The notes below the pieces were generated by a model that saw only the letters and a list, made by a program, of their open reading frames with translations, was not told where the DNA came from and did no database searches. This document shows, piece by piece, positions 19,815 through 26,502 of a DNA stretch of 26,502 bases. The stretch covers positions 1 to 26,502 of the forward strand of contig DASWHW010000081.1 of assembly GCA_036397975.1 (NCBI GenBank), read 5' to 3'. Each line of letters opens with the position of its first letter. The first letter of the stretch is position 1. Position numbers and translations under genes: made by a program. The stretch is from SZUA-287 sp036397975. Lineage in GTDB: Bacteria > Bacteroidota > Ignavibacteria > UBA10030 > UBA6906.

Positions 19815-20837
19815 CTAACCGATTTCGCCCGGAAGCACCTGTCTATTGAAGAGCCAACTAACTGATCCAGTTGCTGGCAGGCGGACTCTTTCCGCAAGTT
19901 TTTTATATCGATCCGAAAGCGTGCAGAGATAATCCTGTGCCTTCGCCGCCATGTCTGAAAGGCCATTGATCTTCTCAAGTTTCCAATGCTGGACAAGATC
20001 GTTAATGATTTCGGCGTAGTCCTTTGCCGTGTAGACGCCAGTTTTTTGCGCCACATTCGAAAACTTCACGAAAAGATTCGGATCCTTGCCATCGTGCATC
20101 AGAATGGCCGGCATGGCGATCCTCTTCCGCATCATCTTTGCAAACGCAAGGACTGCCTGCGCGGGATCGAGTTCAAATATTTTCGTCATGAACAACTTGT
20201 ACGCCTTTTCGTGTCTTGATTCATCTCCCGCGATCAAGCCGCAAATCTTATGAAGGTGTTCATCTCCGGCTTTCTTTGCCAGAACGCCGACATTACGGTG
20301 GGAGATCTTTGTAGCGCGCTCCTGAAATGACGTATACACGAAACCGAGGTATGGATCGTTCTCCGTCTGCGGGTCGAATCCATTATTAATAAGATGCTGC
20401 ACCGTTCGCTCGACTGCTTGCATATCAACGCGGCCAGTAAGATAAAGGTACTTGTTGAGGAGATCCCCATGTCGATTTTCTTCTGCAGTCCAGCCGCGGC
20501 CCCATTGTGCCCATGGATTGTCACTTGCCCCGGTGGGATCATTCACGCCCTTCAATCGATTGAGCCAAGTTTGATAGGTAGGGAGAGCCTCCTCGGTCAC
20601 CATGTCTCCCACAAGAACAACTAGCAGCGAATCGGGAAGGGACTGCGCGCGAGTACGGAATTTCACCACATCCTCCTCCCAGGTCTCTTTTGTAAAATCT
20701 GGGAGAAAGTCACTGGGCTGCCATGATTCTTCAACGGGAATAAGCAAGTTGGCGAGTTGTTCCTTCACAAACCCCTCCATGCTCTTTATTACCTCAAAAT
20801 GCGATGAGGTTACTTCGATGTCATTCGCTTTGTTCAC
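19815..20837 (-). CDS. acyl-ACP desaturase (plant stearoyl-ACP desaturase type)
   Basis: This 340-residue soluble diiron enzyme introduces a double bond into an ACP-bound saturated acyl chain, using O2 and reduced ferredoxin. All six iron ligands known from castor delta-9 desaturase are present at a constant offset of 23: E82 (TEEALPTYQ), E120 and H123 (WTAEENRHGD), E173 (FQERAT), E206 and H209 (GDESRHE). From memory the similarity to the plant enzyme is unusually close, including GRVDM, PYLGFVYTSFQERAT, GVYTAKDYA, and the C-terminal SWLFNRQV matching plant SWIFDRQV. No transit peptide precedes it. Translation probably starts at GTG 20837, with GGAG about 9 nt upstream. A weak promoter candidate is TTGTTT (20902-20907), 17 bp, AATATT (20879-20884). 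It implies an aerobic or microaerobic lifestyle and unsaturated membrane lipids. Confidence 0.96.
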   Translation of the reverse strand: MNKANDIEVTSSHFEVIKSMEGFVKEQLANLLIPVEESWQPSDFLPDFTKETWEEDVVKFRTRAQSLPDSLLVVLVGDMVTEEALPTYQTWLNRLKGVNDPTGASDNPWAQWGRGWTAEENRHGDLLNKYLYLTGRVDMQAVERTVQHLINNGFDPQTENDPYLGFVYTSFQERATKISHRNVGVLAKKAGDEHLHKICGLIAGDESRHEKAYKLFMTKIFELDPAQAVLAFAKMMRKRIAMPAILMHDGKDPNLFVKFSNVAQKTGVYTAKDYAEIINDLVQHWKLEKINGLSDMAAKAQDYLCTLSDRYKKLAERVRLPATGSVSWLFNRQVLPGEIG

Positions 20838-20947
20838 AAGAGGGCTCCGGAAGGGAAACTGAGGTTCGTTAGGGTGTCAATATTCTATATTTTGGCATGA
20901 AAAACAAGGGAAAAGCTAAACATTCGGGGAATACCGCGAATAAGGTA

Positions 20948-20976
20948 TTGCAATCTGATGAAGATAGTGGTATACT
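20948..20976 (+). promoter_or_regulatory. promoter of the cold-shock leader
   Basis: TTGCAA (20948-20953), 17 bp, TATACT (20971-20976). The predicted start near 20983 lies 215 nt before the cold-shock start codon, giving the long leader typical of cold-shock genes. Confidence 0.68.
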
Positions 20977-20982
20977 ACGCGC

Positions 20983-21118
20983 GTCATACAGGTACACCGT
21001 TGTTGAGCTTTTGATCTCCGGCATGTCCGGAGGAGTTTCGCGTTCGTTGCAACAATCCGCAATAGAGGCAAAGACGTCGCAACCAGGTTCAAGAGGTTAA
21101 ACCCTGGGTGCGATTTTT
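20983..21118 (+). ncRNA. candidate small RNA or attenuated leader upstream of the cold-shock gene
   Basis: A promoter at 20948-20976 is followed by a perfect 6-bp hairpin (CTCCGG 21016-21021, loop CATGT, CCGGAG 21027-21032) and then by an imperfect hairpin spanning 21077-21113 (TCGCAACCAGG against CCTGGGTGCGA) with TTTTT at 21114-21118. This is the layout of a roughly 135-nt transcript ending at an intrinsic terminator. Transcripts that pass it would become the cold-shock mRNA leader. A 67-codon reading frame (20897-21100) begins before the promoter and ends inside the hairpin, so I do not treat it as a gene. Both the RNA and its regulation are inference. Confidence 0.5.
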
Positions 21119-21197
21119 CGTTTCAAGGCACACTTCGAGTTGTACACATCGTGTCCGCCGATTGCGGATTTAGTTTCATTACAGAAAGGATTGTTCC

Positions 21198-21398
21198 ATG
21201 GAAAAGGGAACAGTTAAGTGGTTCAACGCAGCAAAGGGTTTTGGCTTCATTCAGCGTGAAGGTGGCGAAGATGTGTTCGTTCACTATCGCGCAATTGTCG
21301 GTGAAGGCTACCGAAACCTTGCTGACGGCGACGCAGTTCAGTTTGAGGTCGAAAAAGGACCAAAAGGCCTTCAGGCAACGAACGTCTCTAAAGTCTAG
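21198..21398 (+). CDS. cold-shock protein (CspA family)
   Basis: The 66-residue single cold-shock domain protein has RNP1 KGFGFI (14-19) and RNP2 DVFVHY (25-30), with the usual MEKGTVKWFN start. Family members bind single-stranded RNA/DNA and melt mRNA structure. AAGGA lies 7 nt before the ATG. The long structured leader and the dedicated terminator indicate monocistronic, post-transcriptionally regulated expression. Cold induction itself is not shown; many family members are constitutive. Confidence 0.97.
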   Translation: MEKGTVKWFNAAKGFGFIQREGGEDVFVHYRAIVGEGYRNLADGDAVQFEVEKGPKGLQATNVSKV

Positions 21399-21413
21399 TT
21401 GTACTAGAATCAC

Positions 21414-21450
21414 AATCCCGGTTGCTCTTTGAGTGGCCGGGATTTTTTTT
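21414..21450 (+). terminator. intrinsic terminator of the cold-shock gene
   Basis: AATCCCGG (21414-21421) pairs perfectly with CCGGGATT (21437-21444) around a 15-nt loop, and an eight-T tract runs to 21450. It lies 16 nt after the stop codon. Confidence 0.9.
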
Positions 21451-21504
21451 GCGATCTCCGCAACACTCCTCTCCTCGTCAATCTTTTGTGAATCAACCCA
21501 CCCC

Positions 21505-21533
21505 TTGCAACATCAGCCCAGTTTTCCTATTAT
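21505..21533 (+). promoter_or_regulatory. promoter of the T9SS-cargo gene
   Basis: TTGCAA (21505-21510), 17 bp, TATTAT (21528-21533); the predicted start near 21540 gives a leader of about 125 nt. The -35 is identical to that of the cold-shock leader promoter. Confidence 0.62.
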
Positions 21534-21663
21534 CTCAAAGCCTCCGAGACATCGTTTTGATACAGTCAATGACCCTGCAGTATCATCCCGGATCGCTTTT
21601 TCAGATTTCCCTTTCGACTTTAAGTAACCCCGTTCATTTCACATTGCCTTCAGGAGGTCTAGC

Positions 21664-23808
21664 TTGCGATCTCTCCCCACTCTCCTTCTTCCGGTTTTAT
21701 TTTTTTGTTTTGCCCCATCCAATGCCGCATTCTCTCAGTCCTGGACTTCACTCAACGGACCTGAAGGCGGGGTGATGCAATGCTTCGCGCGAGATCAAAA
21801 TAACCACATCGCTGTCGGAACATTTTTTGGAGGCGTGTTCAAATCTACGGATGTTGGATTGAGTTGGATGAGATTGTCTGGAGGATCATGGGATACTAGA
21901 AGCATCGCAGTGAACATGGCAACGGGCGATATGTTCATTGGTACGGTTGCAGGCATCTATCGCAGCACTGATGGTGGAGTCACCTGGATGAAACTCAGCA
22001 ATACACTGAGCAACAGATTGATCTATGGCCTTGCGGTGAATAGTATAGGGGAAGTGTTTGCCGGATCTTCCGGGGGGTTCGGCCAGGTTGCTTATCGCTC
22101 GACTGACAATGGTGATAACTTTCAAGTGATCTCTGCGGTCGGGTCACAAGTTGTGTATGGGATCGTGAATGGTGGAAGTAATACGCTCTTCGCTGCAAGT
22201 CGGGCGGCTGGTGTTTTTCGGTCAACTGATAATGGCGTGACTTGGGCCGCTGTAAACCTCGGCTCGGCCTTTCCCGTTGAACAGTATGGTGTCGCGAAGG
22301 GCTCCGGCGACAATGTGTATGTCGTCGCGGGGCCGTCGTTCACAACGGTTGACTCCACAATTACATCCGGCGGATACACGCTCCGTTCCATCAGTGCTTC
22401 GGGTCAGAATGTCGTTGCGGCGGGAGGCGCTGTCGCCCAATTGTCGACAGATGCGGGCGCCACCTGGATGGACGCCAGCCCATTATTAGACGGTGTTCCA
22501 ACCGAAGTCAACACCATTACTACAGTGATTGATAACAATACTATTCTGCTCGGTACTTCAGGGCATTCACCTTTACGCTCAGCTGATCTTGGCCAGCTCT
22601 GGAACCAATCCTCGATAGGATTTGTCGCGACTCACGTTATCCGTGGAGTCGTCGATGATCAGCAAAGAATTATTATCAGTACTCAGTTTGACGGCGTCCA
22701 TACATGGGACGGCGCTGCCTGGCAGGCCGAAAGTGGAACATTACCTCCGGATGATTATGTCGCCCGCCTGGGTATAGATGAAATCCAGGTAGTCCGAGCC
22801 GGAACTACAAGAAACGGGCTGTGGCAATCCACCAATAGTGGAGGAACTTTCTCGCAGACTCTTTTTGATGCATCATTAGGGGAAGGCTTTGGGGGTATCG
22901 TCTCGATTCCGACAAAGACGTATGCCGGAGCAAAAGGTGGAAATATCTGGAGACTCGATGTCGGAGGAAGCTGGCAACAATGGGGATCGATTGGGCTTAA
23001 TAATGTCATTGACATGGGCCATCGCGAGTCGGGTGGAACAGATTACTGGTATGCAGCGGGGGGACGCTTCCCCGGATCGACAACCATCGGGCAAAACTTA
23101 TGGGAAGCTGTCGACACAAGTCAGACCTGGTCTGACCTTGGGCCATTCTCCCCGCGCGAGACATTCACATCGCTTGCTGTCAATGCAGACTATATCTACG
23201 GACCGACTGAAACCAATGAGATATATGAGCGTCCCTTTGCCACGTCCAACTGGAATGTCACGCCGAGTGTTGGTCCCAATATCACATCACGGTATGTTGG
23301 CCTCTACGAAGTTGGCGCCGAAACATATGCCTTCGTTGGGACCAGCGATGGAATTGCAACACGCGAAGCCGGAACCTCAAACAACTGGGGATTGCTTGCC
23401 TCCCTCCCGCAAGGGATCAAAGAAATCAGTTGGGGACATGTTAAAATAGTATCCACTGATGCCGAGTACACTGTTGGGTCATACGGGGGTGGCGTTTTCG
23501 TTGGTTCCGTCCCAACCTCAGTCGACAGCCGGCAAGAACTACCTTCCGCTTCCGCACTGTTTCAGAACTACCCCAACCCGTTCAACCCCTCGACGAAAAT
23601 CGGATTTCGGATTGGCGATCGCGGATTTGTCTCTCTCAAGGTGTATGACTTGCTCGGGCGGGAAGTGGCAACATTAGTGAACCAAGAAAAATCTCCGGGG
23701 AGCTACGATGTAATATTCAAAGAATCGGGCTTATCCAGCGGCGTCTATTTCTACAGATTGCAAGCCGGCTCTTTCACGCAGACAAAAAGATTCATGCTCG
23801 TCAAATGA
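21664..23808 (+). CDS. secreted BNR/Asp-box repeat protein with T9SS type A sorting domain
   Basis: The 714-residue protein starts at TTG, placed 5 nt after a perfect AGGAGGT (21652-21658). A Sec signal peptide covers about residues 1-24. The body contains repeated Asp-box/BNR-like motifs (for example KSTDVGLSW, RSTDGGVTW, RSTDNGDNF, RSTDNGVTW, LSTDAGATW), which form blades of beta-propellers of the sialidase/Ycf48 kind. The last 83 residues (from about 632, FQNYPNPFNPSTKIGF to the C-terminus RFMLVK) are a type IX secretion sorting domain, cleaved or attached at the outer membrane. No sialidase catalytic residues are evident, so a binding or structural surface role is more likely than hydrolysis. 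The gene is monocistronic with its own promoter; no clear terminator follows. Confidence 0.9.
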   Translation: MRSLPTLLLPVLFFCFAPSNAAFSQSWTSLNGPEGGVMQCFARDQNNHIAVGTFFGGVFKSTDVGLSWMRLSGGSWDTRSIAVNMATGDMFIGTVAGIYRSTDGGVTWMKLSNTLSNRLIYGLAVNSIGEVFAGSSGGFGQVAYRSTDNGDNFQVISAVGSQVVYGIVNGGSNTLFAASRAAGVFRSTDNGVTWAAVNLGSAFPVEQYGVAKGSGDNVYVVAGPSFTTVDSTITSGGYTLRSISASGQNVVAAGGAVAQLSTDAGATWMDASPLLDGVPTEVNTITTVIDNNTILLGTSGHSPLRSADLGQLWNQSSIGFVATHVIRGVVDDQQRIIISTQFDGVHTWDGAAWQAESGTLPPDDYVARLGIDEIQVVRAGTTRNGLWQSTNSGGTFSQTLFDASLGEGFGGIVSIPTKTYAGAKGGNIWRLDVGGSWQQWGSIGLNNVIDMGHRESGGTDYWYAAGGRFPGSTTIGQNLWEAVDTSQTWSDLGPFSPRETFTSLAVNADYIYGPTETNEIYERPFATSNWNVTPSVGPNITSRYVGLYEVGAETYAFVGTSDGIATREAGTSNNWGLLASLPQGIKEISWGHVKIVSTDAEYTVGSYGGGVFVGSVPTSVDSRQELPSASALFQNYPNPFNPSTKIGFRIGDRGFVSLKVYDLLGREVATLVNQEKSPGSYDVIFKESGLSSGVYFYRLQAGSFTQTKRFMLVK

Positions 23809-23917
23809 GCGAGGACATTTTTTTCAGAGTTTCTTTCATCACTGAGACTGACGAATGAAAATTGAGTTGTTCATCGAACACCCGATCGACCACTCAAAGC
23901 ACTCAAACCTTCTCCCA

Positions 23918-23946
23918 TTGACACCTGGTAATATCACATGAATATC
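23918..23946 (+). promoter_or_regulatory. weak candidate promoter of the sulfur module
   Basis: A perfect TTGACA (23918-23923) is followed after 17 bp by AATATC, a poor -10. The 228-nt gap before the first YeeE-like gene shows nothing better. Confidence 0.35.
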
Positions 23947-24036
23947 AAAGAAAAATCGCCACTTGTTGCATGATTAAAAGAAAATGAATACCATTGCGTC
24001 ATCTTATCCTCCTGATTCTGTTCTTTATCTTGTCGC

Positions 24037-24597
24037 ATGGATTTCTTTTCTTCATTTTGGCCCTGGTACATTTGCGGACCCTTGATAGGCCTGTACGTGC
24101 CGGCCCTGTATCTCCTCCTCAACAAACACTTCGGTATTTCGTCAACGTTTCGCGATATCTGTGCAGCCTGCGTTAAGCCGAAGGCGGATTATTTCCATTA
24201 CAACTGGAAAGACAACCGTTGGCGGCTCCTATTCGTCGCCGGGATTGTTGTTGGAGGTTTTCTTTCCCATGCGACCATGACGACTCCTGCCGAATCCCAG
24301 ATCTCGACTCATACTCTCAAAGAACTTTCCCTACTTGGTATTAGGGATTTTTCAACCATGATCCCCCAAGACCTTTTTTCCTGGAAGAGCCTTGCAAGCA
24401 TGCAAGGATTTATTCTCATCGTTGTCGGTGGCTTTCTCGTCGGCTTCGGCACGCGATACGCCGAAGGATGTACCTCGGGACATTCCATTCATGGGATCGC
24501 GACTTTCCAGCAGGCGTCGATCGTTGCAACAATTTGTTTCTTCATCGGCGGGCTCTTCACGACACATATTCTCCTTCCACACATTTTACACCCATGA
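24037..24597 (+). CDS. YeeE/YedE-family sulfur transporter, first half
   Basis: The 186-residue membrane protein has about four hydrophobic segments and the family motif EGCTSGHSIHG (143-153), whose C145 is the conserved cysteine thought to relay thiosulfate or sulfane sulfur through YeeE channels. It corresponds to one half of full-length YeeE/TsuA; the other half is encoded 10 nt downstream. The N-terminal DICAACVKPKADYF segment (40-53), with C42 and C45, is typical of this split group. No ribosome site is obvious at ATG 24037, but alignment with the usual WYICGPLIGL start supports it. The neighbours point to inorganic sulfur import or sulfane-sulfur exchange. Confidence 0.9.
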   Translation: MDFFSSFWPWYICGPLIGLYVPALYLLLNKHFGISSTFRDICAACVKPKADYFHYNWKDNRWRLLFVAGIVVGGFLSHATMTTPAESQISTHTLKELSLLGIRDFSTMIPQDLFSWKSLASMQGFILIVVGGFLVGFGTRYAEGCTSGHSIHGIATFQQASIVATICFFIGGLFTTHILLPHILHP

Positions 24598-24607
24598 AAG
24601 TCTGAAT

Positions 24608-25015
24608 ATGTATATCATCGTTCTCCTGCTTGGCATATTCTTCGGTATCATCCTGACCAACGGTGAAATCATTTCCTGGTTTCGGATTCAGGAGATGTTT
24701 CGATTCGACTCGTTCCATATGTACGGTGTTGTCGGATCGGCAATTGTTGTCGGGGCCGTTGCGATGATGATGCTCAAGAAACTCAATACTAAATCGATTC
24801 ACGGCGAAACGATTGTTATCGAAAGAAAAACTCTGAATAAAGGTACCATCATCGGCGGGACAATTTTCGGTATTGGTTGGGCGATGACCGGTGCATGCCC
24901 CGGTCCGCTCTATAGTTTGGTTGGAAATGGCTACAGCGTGTTTGGCGTTGCCCTTCTAAGTGCGATTAGCGGTGCACTTGTGTATGGGTTGATGCGCGAT
25001 AAGCTGCCGCATTGA
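24608..25015 (+). CDS. YeeE/YedE-family (DUF6691-like) sulfur transporter, second half
   Basis: This 135-residue membrane protein has about four hydrophobic segments and the second conserved cysteine motif TGACPGPLYS (94-103, C97). It begins 10 nt after the first-half gene and completes the two-cysteine path of the YeeE fold. The start is set at ATG 24608 because it begins at the first membrane segment (MYIIVLLLGI); a longer reading frame opening at 24392 would overlap most of the upstream gene and is rejected. In other bacteria such split pairs accompany persulfide dioxygenases, rhodaneses or Sox/Tsd genes, consistent with what follows here. Confidence 0.9.
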   Translation: MYIIVLLLGIFFGIILTNGEIISWFRIQEMFRFDSFHMYGVVGSAIVVGAVAMMMLKKLNTKSIHGETIVIERKTLNKGTIIGGTIFGIGWAMTGACPGPLYSLVGNGYSVFGVALLSAISGALVYGLMRDKLPH

Positions 25016-25205
25016 AATTTTTCGCCAGATTGAAAAGCTGGTGCAATTTTGGTTATCAAGAATATCCGGTCAATTATGGTTTTGAGTTGTATAAATTTGT
25101 TTCTCTTAATTCCACGCGTTGGCGTAAGCACAGGGAGAGCACCCGCTTTCCTCCTGTCTTTCTTGCCACGCGACATTATCATCAACATAAACTAAAGGTG
25201 CAGTT

Positions 25206-25889
25206 ATGATTGATCCTCTCCACGTCACTGGACGACGTTCCTTTCTTGGAACACTCGCTGCAGGCGCAACAGCCATGGGTTTGTCTGGCCTCGCGCTTGG
25301 AAACGAGGCGCACGCAACAACGGCTACTCTCAACGCTCCCTCCGATGCATCTTTTGATGCATGGCTCAAGAAAATCAAGGGAAAACATCGTCAGGTGTTC
25401 GATGCACCGGAAGTCCACGAGGGTTTCCCTCTTGCATGGCCCCGAGTGTTCCTGATGACAAACAAACAGGTTGGTGTCGCGGACAATGATATGACCGCCG
25501 TCGTCGTCCTGCGCCATTCGGCTATTCCTATCGCGATGAATGATGGCCTTTGGGCAAAGTACAAATTCGGAGAAGTCTTTAAAGTCGAGGACCCCAAGAC
25601 GAAAGCTTCCTCAACCAGAAATTTCTATAGGCTCTGGGAAGACTTTATGCTCCCCGAATGTGGCGTTGAAGCGCTGCAAAAGAGCGGCGTGTTGCTGGGT
25701 GTGTGCGACATGGCACTCACCGTGTACAGCTCTAATGTTGCAAAAGAAATGAACATCGATCCCACCGAATGCAAGAAGGAATGGGTGGCCGGCCTCTTGC
25801 CGGGAATACAGATCGTCCCGTCGGGAGTTCTTGCCGTGAACCGGGCTCAAGAACATGGTTGCACCTATTGCTTCGCAGGAGGTGCTTGA
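25206..25889 (+). CDS. Tat-exported DsrE-like sulfur-relay protein
   Basis: The 227-residue protein begins with a twin-arginine signal (GRRSFLGTLAAGATAMGL, 9-26), implying export in folded form and perhaps a cofactor. The mature part resembles the DsrE/DsrF fold: VVVLRHSAIPIAMND (99-113), a helix-strand around GVLLGVCDMAL (161-171) and LPGIQIVPSGVLAVNRAQEHG (198-218), close to the family's VPSG...R.QE.G end. Cysteines are C152, C167, C189, C219 and C222; C167 is near the family's persulfide position, and the C-terminal CTYC is unusual. AAAGGTG lies just upstream of ATG 25206. Between the YeeE pair and a TsdA-like cytochrome it probably handles sulfane sulfur in the periplasm. The fold assignment is from motif resemblance, and the chemistry is inference. 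Confidence 0.78.
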   Translation: MIDPLHVTGRRSFLGTLAAGATAMGLSGLALGNEAHATTATLNAPSDASFDAWLKKIKGKHRQVFDAPEVHEGFPLAWPRVFLMTNKQVGVADNDMTAVVVLRHSAIPIAMNDGLWAKYKFGEVFKVEDPKTKASSTRNFYRLWEDFMLPECGVEALQKSGVLLGVCDMALTVYSSNVAKEMNIDPTECKKEWVAGLLPGIQIVPSGVLAVNRAQEHGCTYCFAGGA

Positions 25890-25895
25890 TTCTCT

Positions 25896-25950
25896 GAGAG
25901 CACGCGGCTTGAGCCGGTCTCTTGATTCGAGGCTGCGTGCTCTCTATTTA
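25896..25950 (+). terminator. strong hairpin between the DsrE-like and cytochrome genes
   Basis: GAGAGCACGCGGC (25896-25908) pairs with GCTGCGTGCTCTC (25932-25944), 12 of 13 pairs, around a 23-nt loop. TATTTATTTCTTC follows. The T run is interrupted, so it may terminate only partly and set the ratio of the flanking genes, or protect the upstream mRNA. Confidence 0.65.
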
Positions 25951-25974
25951 TTTCTTCAATGGGAGTTTGGTTGA

Positions 25975-26502
25975 ATGAATTTTTTCGGACGGTATACAAT
26001 TTCAGCGTTCGTATTTTTGTGTCCTCTCTTGCTGCACGGGCAGGAGTCAGAGAGTTTGGAACAGATCAAGCTTGCTGCCGGGATGCTCATACCCGCAACA
26101 ACATCCATGACAACAGCATGGGATATTCCTCGCGATCCTCTTTCTGACTCGTCGCTGGACGCGACTCCAGACGGTGAAGCGATACGCCTCGGCTACAAAA
26201 TATTCACCAACACGAAAGAAGAAGCGTCCCGGATTACAGGCAACTTCGTTTCGTGTGGCAACTGCCATCTGAACGCCGGTCAGCGTGATAAGGCTCTCCC
26301 CCTCGTGGGAGTGGCAGGGGTCTTTCCCGAGTATAACAAACGGGCAGGAAGAATGTTTAGCCTGGAAGACCGGATCGTGGGATGCTTTCTTCGGAGTGAG
26401 AATAGCACCGACTCTCCGGAGAAGATGGTTGATTCCAAAGAAGTGCGCGCGCTCGCTTCGTATATCACCTGGCTGGGAACCGATTATCCAAAAGGCTCAT
26501 CC
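25975..26502 (+). CDS. TsdA-like thiosulfate dehydrogenase / c-type cytochrome (3' truncated by window)
   Basis: An open frame of 176 codons runs off the window end. A Sec signal peptide covers about residues 1-22. A class I heme site CGNCH (94-98) is followed by the pattern LPLVGVAGVFPEY...LEDRIVGCFLRSENS...YITWLG, which matches the first heme domain of TsdA-type diheme thiosulfate dehydrogenases and their SoxA relatives. These enzymes interconvert thiosulfate and tetrathionate in the periplasm. The second heme domain would lie beyond the window. GGGAG lies about 10 nt before the ATG. Together with the YeeE pair and the DsrE-like protein it makes a sulfur-oxidation or tetrathionate module. 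TsdA is preferred over SoxA because no Sox gene is visible, but this is not decided. Confidence 0.8.
   Translation, partial: MNFFGRYTISAFVFLCPLLLHGQESESLEQIKLAAGMLIPATTSMTTAWDIPRDPLSDSSLDATPDGEAIRLGYKIFTNTKEEASRITGNFVSCGNCHLNAGQRDKALPLVGVAGVFPEYNKRAGRMFSLEDRIVGCFLRSENSTDSPEKMVDSKEVRALASYITWLGTDYPKGSS

Noticed and set aside
20897..21100. 67-codon reading frame upstream of the cold-shock gene
   Set aside because: It starts before the best promoter and its stop falls inside a terminator-like hairpin; no ribosome site. The stretch is better explained as a leader or small RNA.
24392..24607. Longer N-terminus for the second YeeE-half gene
   Set aside because: It would overlap most of the end of the first-half gene in another frame; the first membrane segment starts exactly at ATG 24608.
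25016..25205. Riboswitch or Bacteroidia-type promoter before the DsrE-like gene
   Set aside because: TAAATTTG at 25092-25099 matches the -7 pattern, but no upstream TTG lies at the needed distance and no known riboswitch core was recognised.

Overview
The window reads as chromosomal DNA of a Bacteroidota-lineage bacterium, most likely from the Ignavibacteria/Chlorobi side rather than classical Bacteroidia. Three things suggest this. A secreted protein ends in a type IX secretion sorting domain with the wording NYPNPFNPST that is typical of Ignavibacteria. Several promoters look canonical (TTGACT or TTGCAA, 17 bp, TATxxT-like) rather than of the Bacteroidia TAnnTTTG type. Strong Shine-Dalgarno sequences (GGAGGT, AGGAGGT) precede several genes, matching the CCTCC at the 16S 3' end. 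The placement is inference; no database was searched.

Layout. (1) 4-5369, minus strand: a complete rRNA operon, 16S - tRNA-Ile(GAT) - tRNA-Ala(TGC) - 23S - 5S, with a good promoter at 5524-5552, boxA-like elements and complementary processing stems around 16S and 23S. (2) 5655-7517, minus: oligoendopeptidase F. (3) 7605-11065, minus: a signalling block read as ECF sigma factor, RskA-type anti-sigma factor, tandem-FHA protein, and a membrane-anchored pseudokinase that has lost the VAIK lysine, the HRD aspartate and the DFG aspartate. (4) 11131-15483, minus: a tight four-gene operon with its own TTGACT-17-TATTAT promoter, read as ATP-grasp ligase, YbdK/GCS2 carboxylate-amine ligase, M29 aminopeptidase, and a second, unfamiliar ATP-grasp-like protein. 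This is the best candidate for an undescribed system: two or three amide-forming enzymes plus a peptidase, suggestive of a small peptide-like metabolite. (5) 15638-16426, minus: exported dienelactone hydrolase.

(6) 16626-18942, plus: a two-gene ABC importer of the OpuC/EgtU class, with an ATPase and a permease fused to its binding protein. (7) 19333-19743, plus: a small four-helix membrane protein, convergent with 19815-20837, minus, a strikingly plant-like acyl-ACP desaturase; a hairpin terminator lies between them. (8) 20948-21450, plus: a promoter, a roughly 135-nt leader or small RNA ending in a hairpin-T tract, and a cold-shock protein with its own terminator. (9) 21664-23808, plus: a secreted BNR/Asp-box repeat protein with a T9SS tail. 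(10) 24037-26502, plus: a sulfur module consisting of a split YeeE/YedE transporter pair, a Tat-exported DsrE-like protein, and the start of a TsdA-like c-type cytochrome cut by the window edge.

No CRISPR array, insertion sequence, prophage or integrase was seen. Apart from the rRNA operon, the region looks like ordinary chromosomal operons rather than a mobile island.
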